Positions 34,194 through 44,801 of a DNA stretch of 64,000 nucleotides are shown here, piece after piece. A program made the position numbers and the translations under genes. The first letter of the stretch is position 1, and every line of letters begins with the position of its first letter. The notes below the pieces were generated by a model. The model was not told the DNA's origin, searched no databases, and saw only the letters and a program-made list of their open reading frames with translations. The stretch comes from Haliotis asinina (taxonomy: Eukaryota > Mollusca > Gastropoda > Lepetellida > Haliotidae), in the NCBI RefSeq assembly GCF_037392515.1, contig NC_090283.1, positions 20,837,001-20,901,000 of the forward strand, read 5' to 3'.

Positions 34194-35337
34194 CTATAAA
34201 TCTAGTTACTAATCTAAACCACCAATCATTAAAACACATTTATTTGCAGAAACATATCGCTCAAAATTCAACCATGAAATCGATCTGAAAACCAATGATT
34301 AAATGAGTACTAACGCTGCGAAAAAGACCCTTGATAGTTTTGACATTGAAATATTTATCCCTTGAGGTGGAGAATTCAACAGTCAAGCAAACTATGGATA
34401 CAAAAGCGGGCATCCTCACCTTTTAACAGGTAATTGTGGGTACATCTTGTGAGGCCAATACGACATCGTCGTAAAATAACCTATTCAAATCTGGACTGAC
34501 AGCCCAAGTAGGTGTAACCAAAATACAGTTTTATTTCATGTAATTTATTTATACCTACATGGATGTCCCACTTCTTCTGCATCAGGTCACGGATGTAAGT
34601 TCTAATGCTAGCTTTGTAATCAATGGCATAAGAAGTGGTGTCACAGATTTGTTGAGTGCTGCTTTGGCAGCAAGATCAGCCAGTGTGTTCCCTGAAAAGC
34701 CTACGTGGGTTGGTTTTAAGTTGCTTTTGCAGGCTCCACCATATACGATGGAGCCATAATCAAGTTTAGAACGCACGAGTGATCGATATAGATCGAGAAG
34801 GGTAGCTTGATCACCTCCCCATTTAGAATTTGAAACAACTTTCAATAAGTCAAATGCTTTCAGGCATTTAGTTTTAAGTGATTTAATATGTGGTAAAAAC
34901 GTTAAGTGTGAATCAAAGATTAGACCCAAGAACTTGGCTTTCTTCACAACTTTAATGGGAGTGCCATCTAGAGACAGTTCAGGGTCTTCATGTGGTTTGT
35001 ATTTACGACAAAAATGTATGCAGTTTTTGATTTAGAGAATTTAAAGCCATTTTCAAGACACCGTTTATTAGTCTTGTTTAAACACAACTGCAGTTGCCGT
35101 TGAATGGTTGTTTTTACCACGACAAGAAATATTAAAATCATCCACAAATAACGATCCATCAATTGAATCGTTTAAAACGTTTGATAAAGTATTTATCTAT
35201 GTACTTAAAAGTGTGACAAACAAAATACTGCCTTGTGGAACACCCTGATCCTGATTGTAATGAGCAGACAGGGTAGAACCAACGCAGACTTGAAATTGTC
35301 TGTTATTTAAAAAGTTGGTTATGAATTGAGGCAAACG

Positions 35338-35606
35338 ACTTCTTAAACCGAAATCATGTAAATCTCTAAGAATGCCATATTTCCAGGTGGTGTCATAAGC
35401 CTTCTCGAGATAAAAAAAAGATAGACACAGCGTGTTGTTTATTAATCAGCGCGTTTTTCACAAATGATTCCAAACGCACTAAGTGCAAACCGAAATCATG
35501 TAAAGCTCTTAAAATATCATATTTCCAGGTCGTGTCGTATGCTTTCTCAAGATCGGGGTGTTGGTGATTAATCAGCGCATTTTTCACACAGGATTCCAAA
35601 CGCACT
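35338..35606. repeat. Direct duplication of ~130 bp in a LINE RT region
   Basis: The segment from AAACCGAAATCATGTAAA to CCAAACGCACTAAGTG appears twice (35345-35484 and about 35485-35611), duplicating the RT motif A neighbourhood. The second copy has a 20-odd-bp internal deletion. Confidence 0.8.
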
Positions 35607-35947
35607 AAGTGATCGACAGTACTTCTGTTTTTACTAAAACCACATTGTATATCTGTTATGTGGTTATTAGTTTCCAAGTACCAAACAAGTCAATTATTTA
35701 TCATGCGTTCCATGGTCTTGCAAACACAGCTAGTTAGTGAAATAGGTCGATAATTGGACGGACCGGTATGATCACGTCCAGGTTTAGGTATTGGTACTAC
35801 TATGGCGTCAGGCCATTAGGGAGGAAAGCTACCCGATGTCCAAATATTATCAAAAATAATTAGAAGAGTTTCTAGGCAGGATTTTCAGAGGTGGAGTGTA
35901 ATCATGAGACCAGTCTCGACAATGGCAGCCCACATGGTCTCTAGTAA

Positions 35948-35960
35948 ACTCAGGAATGAA
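35948..35960. repeat. Target-site duplication, 5' side of LINE copy C
   Basis: ACTCAGGAATGAA here versus ACTCAGGGATGAA at 40466-40478, one mismatch in 13. It abuts GGCACCC, the first bases of the element. Confidence 0.85.
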
Positions 35961-36018
35961 GGCACCCATGAAGAGCCACCTCCTCGTGGTGGGTGCTGGG
36001 TAACGCCAAGAGCTCGCC
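35961..36018 (+). ncRNA. HDV-like ribozyme at the LINE 5' end (copy C)
   Basis: P1 GGCACCC with GGGTGCT is perfect. The TCCTCGT loop, GGG and a CCAA joining strand are kept. P2 is weakened on its 5' strand (GAAGAGC against GCTCGCC, two mismatches), so activity of this copy is doubtful. Confidence 0.75.
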
Positions 36019-36548
36019 GACACCCCCGTAGTGGACCCGGGGGGATATTTGGTCCACCAACCCGTTTGCCGTGGGTTGCGTCCCGTGTTGGTGGAGGACG
36101 GGATCCTGGTGGTTGAGGGCACTGGGGCTGTTAACTGCGTTCCATTGCCCAACACACCACTTCGGCCCTGACTTCACCTAGACGGGTGGTCGAATGGGCC
36201 CGGTTCAACCAATCGGCTGGTCATGCCAAGCCCTGTGCATGGAGGATATATATCATTGCACAAATTTTATTTGGATTTTTACTTTCGGTCTTGGCCTATT
36301 TGTTCATTGAGCTTTTCAAATTTTAAAATGCATTTTTGACGTTCTGAACTTTTGCCTAGAGTCTTATGCCCAGAAGGCGGTGGCTCATGGGCCAATCTGG
36401 TAGACTAATTATTTCTAATTCTTCTGCTGGAGTATATCATCCGGGTATCCTTGGTGTTGTAAGCTGGAGGTCTGCTTGCTTTAGCATTGTCCTTGTGATA
36501 CTCCGTGGTGGGTGGGGCGCTCGGATGATGAACCGTATTACACTAAAT

Positions 36549-37781
36549 ATGGCTTATGAAACTCCAACAAAAAAAACAAAACGTCCACTTGATATTGACC
36601 CTGTTGATACTGACCATAGACCGTCTACATCGATTGAGTATTGGCCACGTTTCATTGTGATTGAGACTCCTGATAAGACACCTTTGCTGTATCCAAAGGT
36701 ATTCAAGGCATTGCTGGGGATGTGACGAACATAAGACGCTTACGTTCGGGTGCCCTGCTAGTCGAGTGCGGGAAAAAGCAGCAAGCAACAAATCTGATGA
36801 ATATTAAATCTTTCGTGGGCATTCCCGTCACGGTTTCTGCACACAAAGCCTTGAATACAAGTAAAGGTATCGTGAGAGATAGAGATCGATTGTTTGATGA
36901 CATGTCGGAACTTGATATAGGATCTGAAGTGAAGGATCAGGGTGTACTATATGTCAAGCGCTTTTCAACTCACAGAAACAACAAAACCATCAAAACAAAT
37001 ACGTATCTGTTTACTTTCTCATGTCCAAACGCTCCAAAATCAGTGTAGGCAGGCTACTGCAACATACAAGCTCAGGTGTTTTAAATGCCAGAAATATGGA
37101 CACGGTGTAAATACTTGCACATTGTCTGTTGTGTGTGCTCACTGTGGTGAGAAGACACACACAACAGAAGATTGTGACAGCGATTATACAAAATGCACCA
37201 ATTGCTCAGGCGACCATTCGTCCTTTTCTAAACAGTGTCCTATTTGGAAAGAGCAAATGGAGATCAATAAAATAAAATTCACTCAAAATATCTCTTTTTC
37301 TCAGGCCAAAAAACTGGTAAAGAGATCTGATCTTACAGAAAGTTATGCAACAGTAGCAAAAACATTATCGGGGTCTAGCTCTAAAACAACATCAACCACA
37401 GGCTGCCAGACTACCTTGACTTGGATAAATTGCGATTCTCCACAGCTTTTGTACCCTGCTATGTCATCACAGACTGAGGAATCACTTCCTAGTACCTCAA
37501 GGTTTTCTGATCACAAATCATCATCTCAGTCACACTCAAAGTCTCAATCGACAGCTGATAGTCAACAAACTGTGCAAAGTAAACCGAAGCCTAAGGCTGA
37601 TGCTTCAAAACAACAAAGTGGCAGAACTCCTAAAGGGTCACAGAACAAAATTCAATTGTTCAATAAATACGGGTCTCTTGAAGACATGGACGTTTCTGAA
37701 AACGTCAGTTCTAGGGCCCATAGCTTGTCGCCCTCCAAAAGAGTGCGGGGTAGATCCCCAATAAATCCTCCCAAAAGATAG
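36549..37781 (+). pseudogene. LINE ORF1, CCHC knuckle protein (copy C, frameshifted)
   Basis: ATG at 36549. A ~15-bp deletion near 36687, between short CCTTTG-like repeats, shifts the frame. The central region continues at 36722-37048 in a second frame. A further deletion before the first knuckle shifts it again. The last frame (36942-37781) holds all three knuckles (CFKCQKYGHGVNTC, CAHCGEKTHTTEDC and a CX2CX3HX6C) and the conserved PINPPKR C-terminus. Confidence 0.82.
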
Positions 37782-37795
37782 TTTATTCCAATAAT

Positions 37796-39911
37796 ATTGT
37801 ACAGTGGAACTGCAGAGGATTGAGGACTAATTTACATGAATTACAGCTATTAGTCCAAGATTTTACACCTTCAGCGTTATGTCTCCAAGAGACATATTTA
37901 AAACAAGCAGATGCATTTGACCTTCGTCAATTTAATGCGTATCATTGGTTTTCACCTCCGGGTGATAGGGCCACTGGCGGATCACCCATTCTAGTCAGAC
38001 AAAACGTTATTCAAAGCCCCGTTTCACTTAATACTAATATGCAGGCTGTTGCAATGAGAATTACTTTACTCTATATTTCGTCATCTTCGACGTTTGCCCA
38101 AACTAATTTTCAAGCTTTATATGACCAACTCCCGAAGCCCTGTATTATAATGGGAGACTTAAATGGGCACAACCGACTCTGGGGTAGTGTAACTACAAAC
38201 ACTAAAGGTAAATTGTTGGAGGACTTTTGTTCTGACAATGATTTGTGTATTTATAATGATGGTTCCAGCACGTATTTACATCCTGGTACAGGGACCTATT
38301 CTGCTCTTGACTTGTCACTCACAAATTCAGAACTACTAACTGAATTCGAATGGTCAGTCCACGATGACCTATGTGGAAGTGACCATTTTCCTACCGTATT
38401 AAAAGCTGTAACTCCATCCGATGTTCCTCCATCATCAAGACGAAATTTTAAAAAGGCTAACTGGGCTTTATATGAAACACTGTGTGCTAAAAAACTTAAA
38501 CCTGAACGTTTTATTGACGTTCCCGATGCTATTAAATGCTTTTCTGATGAACTGAATTCCAAGCTGATGAGTGTATACCAAAGTCCTCTGTAGTTCCACA
38601 CATAAGAAAACCATGGTTCAACGATGAGTGCAAACAAGCTAGGAAGGCAAGGAAAAAAGCAGAACATTATTTCCGTCGCCATCCTATGGTGCACAATTTA
38701 AATAAATTTAAAATTTTAGATGCTAAAGCACGGCGTACTTTTAAACAGAACAAACGCCAATCTTGGCAAAATTATGTATCCAAAATAAATTCTCGGACAC
38801 CTATGTCCAAAGTATGGAACATGGTCCAGAAAATCAAAGGTAAAGGTACTAAATCTAGTGTCCATCATCTTAGGCATGGAGATCAACTGCTTACTGATAA
38901 ATCAGATATTGCGAATAAACTGGGCGAAACTCTTGCTAAACATTCTTCCTCTTCAAATTATACACCTAAATTTCAGCAATATCAAAAAGAACAAGAAAAG
39001 AAAATTATTAATTTCAATTCTGATAACGGGGAAGATTATAATGAAACGTTTTCTATTCATGAACTCCATACTGCTCTTGATCAAGCTCATGACACTGCTA
39101 CTGGAGCTGATAACATACATTATCAACTCTTGAAACATTCACCAGAATCCTGTCTGGAAACTCTCCTAAATATTTTTGATGGTATTTGGACATCGGGTAA
39201 CTTTCCTCCTTCATGGCGTGACGCCACAGTAGTACCAATACCTAAACCTGGACGTGATCATACCGATCCATCCAAATATCGTCAGATATTTTGGTACTTG
39301 GAAACAAATAATCTTATCACAGATATACATTGTGGTTTCCGGAAAAACAGAAGTACTGTCGATCACTTAGTGCGACTGGAATCATTTGTTAAAACGCACT
39401 AATTACTAAACAACATGCTGTGTTACCAAGCCACGTAGGCATTTCTGGTAACACAATGGCCGATCTTGCTGCTAAGGCAGCACTCAACAAATCTGTGACA
39501 CCACTTCTTATTCCATACAGTGATTTTAAAGCTAACATTAGATCTTATATCCGTGATCGGATGCAAAACAAGTGGGACACCCAAGTAGGCATCAATAAAT
39601 TTCATGAACTAAAACCCTATATTGGTTATACCTACTTGGGTTGTCAGTCCAGATTTGAAGAGGTTATTTTAAGACGATGTCGTATTGGCCATACTAGATA
39701 TACTCATTCTTACCTATTGAAAGGTGAGGATCCTCCGTTTTTCATCCCTTGTGATGACAGAACCACGGTCAAGCATATCCTGCTTGACTGTGTTGAATTC
39801 TCCATCATAAGGGATAGATATTTCAATGTAAAAACAATTAAGGACCTTTATAACAGCATAAGTTCTCATTTAATTCTTGGATTTGTAAAAGAAATTGAAT
39901 TTCATCATTGA
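37796..39911 (+). pseudogene. LINE ORF2 with RT-core deletion (copy C)
   Basis: The endonuclease domain (LQETYL, IIMGDLNGHNRLWG, CGSDHFP) runs to a frameshift near 38560. The linker and RT start continue at 38686-39402. At about 39421 the sequence jumps from the KQHAV block directly to PSHVGISGN of RNase H, removing motif A, GVPQGS, the FVDD box, the thumb and the acidic residues of RNase H. A C-terminal zinc-finger region (CDDRTTVKHILLDC, with the first Cys replaced by Phe) remains. A second small deletion lies near 39285. Confidence 0.85.
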
Positions 39912-40465
39912 ATTTTGATTATTATGTTCTGTAGATAGCTGCATTTTAATTCATGGTAGTTTAGATTAGTAACTTGAATTGTTAGTGGCTGTACTCTCAA
40001 AGGGGGTTTGAAGTACTGTAAAATTATTGTCCTCCTGAGAGGGTACGTAAGTCCCAAAACATTTCATGCACGTTTAGACTTCCACTGTTTTTAATCGTAG
40101 CATATGTGTATTTTTAATTTTTGGCTAGATGGGACTAAATTGCTAACGGTTGAGGGGACGGTGTAAATCCAACTAGGGTCCATGCAGGTAGCAAAGGTAC
40201 CGTAAGTCCCCAGAGCCACTAGTATGGTGATCTACCTTCAGTTGTTGGCAATCTGTGGCCTGATTTTATGTTGTATTGTCCGATAGTGATATTAGTTTTA
40301 ACTTTCCACGCTAGTTTTAATTCAAATTGTGATATCCTAGTTGTTTTACTGTCCTTCGCCGACAGATTTTATAATATATATATAGTCCTTTTCTTTGTTA
40401 AATGTTCTCGTCGCGATGTGGCTGAGATATTGCCGATGTGACGTTAAATATTAACTCACTCACTC
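39912..40465 (+). mobile_element. LINE 3' UTR and (ACTC)n tail (copy C)
   Basis: Contains the family landmarks CCATGCAGGTAGCAAAGGTA and GTGATATCCTAGTTGTTTTACTG-like segments, then CTCGTCGCGATGTGG and the tail. No ORF. Confidence 0.85.
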
Positions 40466-40478
40466 ACTCAGGGATGAA
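40466..40478. repeat. Target-site duplication, 3' side of LINE copy C
   Basis: ACTCAGGGATGAA, partner of 35948-35960. Its first bases are continuous with the ACTC tail, a microhomology seen at the other 3' junctions too. Confidence 0.85.
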
Positions 40479-40689
40479 AACATGACACTGCAGTTGGTGT
40501 TTAAATTCGACGGCGTGTTCACCATCCTGGGAAATCTACTGGTGAATTCCACACTGGTCATTCTTGAAATGAAGCTTTAGTCAGCCATACACTCTTATTA
40601 TTTTTCTGGTCAGAAGTTATGTCAGTCAGTTATGTTTACCTCAGCAAAACAATTTAACATGTATCTTCATGATCTCTTAGGCTTCTTGT

Positions 40690-41290
40690 CTCCCTTGTTC
40701 TATCCACGTATTTTTCTCATCTTCTCTAATGGTAGTACTTTTACGGGACCAAGTTAAAATCTCTTGCTTCAATTTGCGGTATTTGGTGTGTTCAGCTAAA
40801 ATCAGGTGCAACTCCCCCTCTGAGCTCTTACTGTCAGTGAATGTCGAAGAAATACGCTCGCTTACCGTATTTAGTTTTGCTTCAGACAGAATCTTCTTTC
40901 AGCGCTTTAGATTGTAGCTTATGTGATATGTACTTGGGGTTCAAACCCACCAATCCCATCGACTTGGCCACTATTTCAACGTGGCAAAGAGGGTGGACAG
41001 TAACCCGGCACAAACCGCGCCTCGCCCTACACTTGTTGCTACCAGGATAGTATCAATCCCGTCAATAGTATTGACGGCTCAATGGTACTTCTTGTATAAT
41101 GCTTCCCTCGTATCGCGGTCTTGCTCTAGCTGGTGCTTTATGTCACATGACTGTTTCAACTGAAATCCAGTGTCTCCTCTACTTCCTCAAGGACTGGGTT
41201 CAGACTCGGATGTGGTCCAGACTCTGATTCAGAACTGTCGTAGTCTGTACTACTTATACGTAATTCAATAATGCTGATATTATCAAATCT
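40690..41290 (-). pseudogene. Relic of the multicopy unknown-function gene (copy 2)
   Basis: The minus strand reads the same blocks as copy 1: an acidic Ser-rich N-terminus (NDKRFDNISIIELR), TREALYKKYH, the same TGA, VNTIDGIDTILVATS, KLNTVSE-like and EGELHLILAE. It extends further at the C-terminus: KYRKLKQEIL, RKSTTIREDEKNTWIEQGRQ, then a stop. This C-terminus matches the part of copy 3 found beyond the LINE insertion at 50.8-51.06 kb, which shows that the two halves of copy 3 belong together. Confidence 0.72.
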
Positions 41291-41660
41291 TTTGTCATTT
41301 TTATAAAACAGTTTGTGTCCATCCGTAAATCACATGTAAAATCATAATTTCATGTCACGTGAAGAATAGTTTCAGTCACTGAGCAACTGTAATTGTATTT
41401 TGAACCACTGGACTCTAACTACTGAATGCATGGACATCCTATATAAGAAACATTTTATTCTCTCATGAGTTTGGTTTTATTTGGATGAACAGAACAATTG
41501 GAAATATCATTCACTGTTTATATAATTTTAAAAAACAAGCTATTGATATGCTCTATCACGATAGACAGACTAACCTTTTTATTATAGATAAGGCATGAAT
41601 GTTTCATTAAGAATATTTAAGAAGCAGTTTTATCAAGGTTAAATGTGGTAGGTCGGAGTT
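40786..41660. repeat. Dispersed repeat, member 2 (partner 12101-12985)
   Basis: Same orientation and block order as member 1. See the protein relics for detail. Confidence 0.75.
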
Positions 41661-41691
41661 AATGATAAACGTATGCTGTCAAAACAATGAC

Positions 41692-42318
41692 GGATCTTTT
41701 TAATATTAAATATCATTTAATCATTGAATTTTTAAAGGAAATAAAATTGTTAGATAAATTTTGAATAATATGTTTTGTAAATAAAATGCTGCTGTTTTAA
41801 ACATGGTTTTATGAATTGTCAACTGCGATTGTTAGTGGCTGTATCCTCAATGGGGGTTAAAGTAGTATAAACTTATTGTCCCCTTGAGAGGGTACGTAAG
41901 TCCCGAAACTTTCAAAGTGAAATTTAAACTCACCAGTATTTTAAACGTAGTATTTTTGTCATTTTAAAATTTCGGCTACATGTTCCTACAATCACCAGCG
42001 GATGAGGGGATGGTGTAAATCCAGGTACGGTCCATGCAGGTAGCAAAAGTAACGTAAGTCCCCTTGGTTCCTAGTATGGTGATCTACCTTCAGTTGCTGG
42101 TGATCTATAGCCTGCTTTATATATTACGTATTGTCCGAATTGGGCTGTTAGTGTTAACTTCATATACTAGTTTTAAATTCGAATTGTGATACTCTAGTTA
42201 TTTTGCCGTACTTTGTCGAAGGGTTTTAGAATATATACATATTCTTTATAATCATGTCTTTTCTCGTCACGATATGGCTGAAATATGGCCGGTGTGACGT
42301 TAAATAATAACTCACTCA
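41692..42318 (+). mobile_element. 5'-truncated LINE fragment (ORF2 end and 3' UTR)
   Basis: Starts inside the last ORF2 codons (HLIIEFLKEI-type) and carries the whole 3' UTR and an ACTCACTCACT tail. It is placed just before repeat R1. Confidence 0.85.
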
Positions 42319-42324
42319 CTGAAA

Positions 42325-42640
42325 CATAATCAATACATGCAATACGAAAGTTTATTCTCAGTGGTGGAGGTTATCAAGGTCTTTTCAACTTCCATGCAAT
42401 GGTATCTGAGAGTGTCTCTGAAATGTGAGGCATCGGGTCCCTTTTGGGATCAAGAACATTCAATCTGTGTCTAGTTTGGCCAAACGTTTCAAAATATTAT
42501 ATACTCTTTAGTTGATACAGTAGATGCTTACATTTTACCTTTGGTGGACCCAACCAGAGGGTTGCTTGAATTGAATTTTTTTGTGGTATAGTCTTGTTTG
42601 TTATTTCTTTACTTGATTTGACTACATGGAATATAGTAAC
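42325..42640. repeat. Dispersed repeat R1, member 2
   Basis: Partner of 16555-16790. It ends a few bases before the open frame of unknown-function copy 3. Confidence 0.7.
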
Positions 42641-42900
42641 ATAAAGCATTCAGCTTCATGGATGGGGCCAATACCACCCTCATGACAACCAGCATGAGAT
42701 TAGGAGCAGCAGGAGTGGGATTTCTGGCCACCATCATAGCCGCACCCATTGTGCTAGGCTTCAAAATATCAGCTGGGGTAATTGGGTTTGCAGGGTTGGT
42801 TTGTAGGTTTCCATCCCGCAGATTACATTGTAAAGCACTGAAACATGACAAAATTAGAATTCTGGACGAAGCAAAGCTAAACACTATAGACGACCATATT

Positions 42901-42913
42901 TCCACCACGCACA
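42901..42913. repeat. Target-site duplication, 5' side of LINE copy D
   Basis: TCCACCACGCACA, exact partner of 50819-50831, abutting the first G of the ribozyme. Confidence 0.95.
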
Positions 42914-42971
42914 GGCACCCGTGAACGGCCACCTCCTCGTGGTGGGTGCTGGGTAACGCCAAGAGCCGTTC
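42914..42971 (+). ncRNA. HDV-like self-cleaving ribozyme at the LINE 5' end (copy D)
   Basis: P1: GGCACCC (42914-42920) pairs with GGGTGCT, first pair G.U. P2: GAACGGC (42923-42929) pairs with GCCGTTC (42965-42971), perfect. P3 ACC/GGT closes TCCTCGT. GGG follows P1, and the joining strand CCAA before P2 has the CNRA form. P4 is minimal. Known HDV-like ribozymes in other LINE groups sit at this place and release the element RNA 5' end from a host cotranscript. Confidence 0.88.
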
Positions 42972-43176
42972 AAACCCCCGTGTGGACCCTGGTCAACTAG
43001 GTCCATAGCACCCCATTGCTGGTTGCAAGGAGCAACCGAATTGAGCAACCTGTTTGCCGTGGGTTGAGACCCTTGTCGGTGGAGGACGGTAGTCTGGTGG
43101 TTGAGGGCAGTAGGAGCCTGAACCGTGTTCCTGTTGCTCAACACACCACTTTGGCCCTTACTTCACCTAGACGGGT

Positions 43177-43199
43177 GGTAGAATCGGACCGATTCTATC
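43177..43199 (+). promoter_or_regulatory. Conserved covarying hairpin in the LINE 5' UTR
   Basis: TAGAATCGG and CCGATTCTA pair perfectly here. In copy A the stem is GGTTGAA/TTCAACC (6646-6652, 6662-6668, minus), and in copy E GGTAGAA/TTCTACC (60006-60028). Copy C has one mismatch. Base changes on both sides suggest a selected RNA structure. Its role is unknown. Confidence 0.55.
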
Positions 43200-43527
43200 A
43201 ATCGGCTGGTCACGCCAAGCCCTGTGTATGGACTTGTACGTCACTGCACAAATTTAATTTGAAAATGTTTTACATTTGGACTTGGTACATCTATTCATAT
43301 CAAATGTCAATGATTTGCAATATGCTCTTTTGCTCTTTGCCTAGAGTCTTATGCCAGAAGGCGGTGGCTCATGGGCCAATCTGGTGGATTAGCTATTTAT
43401 AACTCTTCTGCTGGAGTGTATCATCCGAGTATCTTTGGTGCTGCAAGTTGGAGACCACTTTAGCATTGTCCTTGTGATACTCCGTGGTGGGTGGGGAGCT
43501 CGGATGATGAACCTTAAAACATTAATT

Positions 43528-44801
43528 ATGGCTTACGAAACCCTTATCACCAAGAAAAAACGTCCTCTTGACACGGATCCTGATGTTAATGAACAAAGAC
43601 CATCCACATCTATTGACTATTGGCCACGTTTTATAGTACTTGAGACTGTTGACAAGACTCCTTTGAAGCTGAACCCTTTTGATGTTTCAAAAGGCGTACA
43701 AAGCATAGCAGGAGATGTTAAAAATGTTAGACGTTTGCGTACAGGTTCACTTCCTATTGAATGTAATAAGAGACAACAGGCAAATAACCTCCTGGCAACT
43801 AAATCTTTTCTCGGCATTCCCGTATCAGTCTCTGCCCACCGAACGCTTAACACCAGCAAAGGCATAGTAGGAGACCGAAACCGCCTTTTTGCTGATATGC
43901 TGGAAATTGATATTGCCTCTGAGATGAAGGAACAAGGTGTGTTGCATGTAAAACGTTTCACCACCCGTAAACACAACGAGATCCAACAAACACCTATTTG
44001 TTTTCATTCTCTACTCCGACTGCTCCTAAATCCATAAAGGCTGGTTACTGTCATATCAAGGTGGAATCATATATTCCGAATCCACTGAGATGTTTCAAGT
44101 GCCAGAAGTATGGGCATGGCGTCAATACTTGCACATTGTCTCACTGTGGTGAGAAGACAAACACAACAGAAGATTGTGACAGTAGTTATAAGAAATGCAC
44201 TAACTGTTCAGGAGACCATTCCTCTTTTTCAAAAGAGTGTCCAATATGGAAGCAGCAGATGGAAATAAACAAACTGAAATTTACCCAAAATATTAGTTTT
44301 TCAGAAGCAAAACAGATTGTTCAAAGATCTGAATTAACAGAAACGTATGCTTCAAAAACTAAGGCATCATCTGAGGCGACGAATAAAGCAACCAGATCAA
44401 CTTCAGGTTGCCAAACATATTTGACGTGGGTGAACACTGATTCCCCACAAACTTTTGCACCTGCAATAGCTACCCAAACTGCTGAGTCACTTCCTGGCAC
44501 GTCTCAAAGTCAACCAGAGCCCGATCATGATCATAATGTGTCATCTCAGTCTACCACAAGGTCGCAATTGTTGTGTAACGTGCAACAAACTGCTAAAGGC
44601 AAAAGTAAACATAAGCTGGATTCTTCCCAAAAACAAAGTGACAGAGCCCCAAAAGGGTCCGAAAATAAGATTAAACTTTTCAACAAATATGGATCACTTG
44701 AGGACATGGACGTGTCCGAAAATGTCCATTTTAGGGCACACAGCTTGTCGCCCACCAAAAAGGTACGGGGTAGATCCCCAATAAACCCTCCTAAAAGATA
44801 G
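43528..44801 (+). pseudogene. LINE ORF1 (copy D), one frameshift and a broken second knuckle
   Basis: ATG at 43528 gives the YWPRFIVLE and LNPFDVSKG blocks. Near 43983 the frame shifts, and the frame through 44801 continues with SFSTPTAPKS, the first knuckle CFKCQKYGHGVNTC, a second knuckle missing its first Cys and with His changed to Asn, an intact third, and the PINPPKR end at 44801. The stop codon overlaps the ORF2 frame by a few bases. Confidence 0.83.

Larger units (their letters stand above)
33583..35882 (-). mobile_element. 5'-truncated LINE copy with deletions and internal duplications
   Basis: From the tail (GAGTGAG at about 33583) it reads back through the 3' UTR, part of RNase H, a deletion at about 34708 that joins RNase H to the RT thumb, RT with an intact FVDD box (about 35137), and the N-terminal RT blocks to 35882. 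Two internal duplications are listed separately. Frames are broken throughout. Upstream of 35882 the sequence is unrelated to the family. Confidence 0.85.
35961..40465 (+). mobile_element. LINE copy C: both ends complete, RT deleted
   Basis: Complete 5' UTR with ribozyme, ORF1 remains (36549-37781), ORF2 N-terminus, a large deletion of the RT catalytic core and first half of RNase H, the ORF2 C-terminus, and the 3' UTR with (ACTC)n tail. The 13-bp duplication confirms it as one retrotransposition event. The deletion either preceded insertion, making it a non-autonomous derivative, or followed it. Confidence 0.88.
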
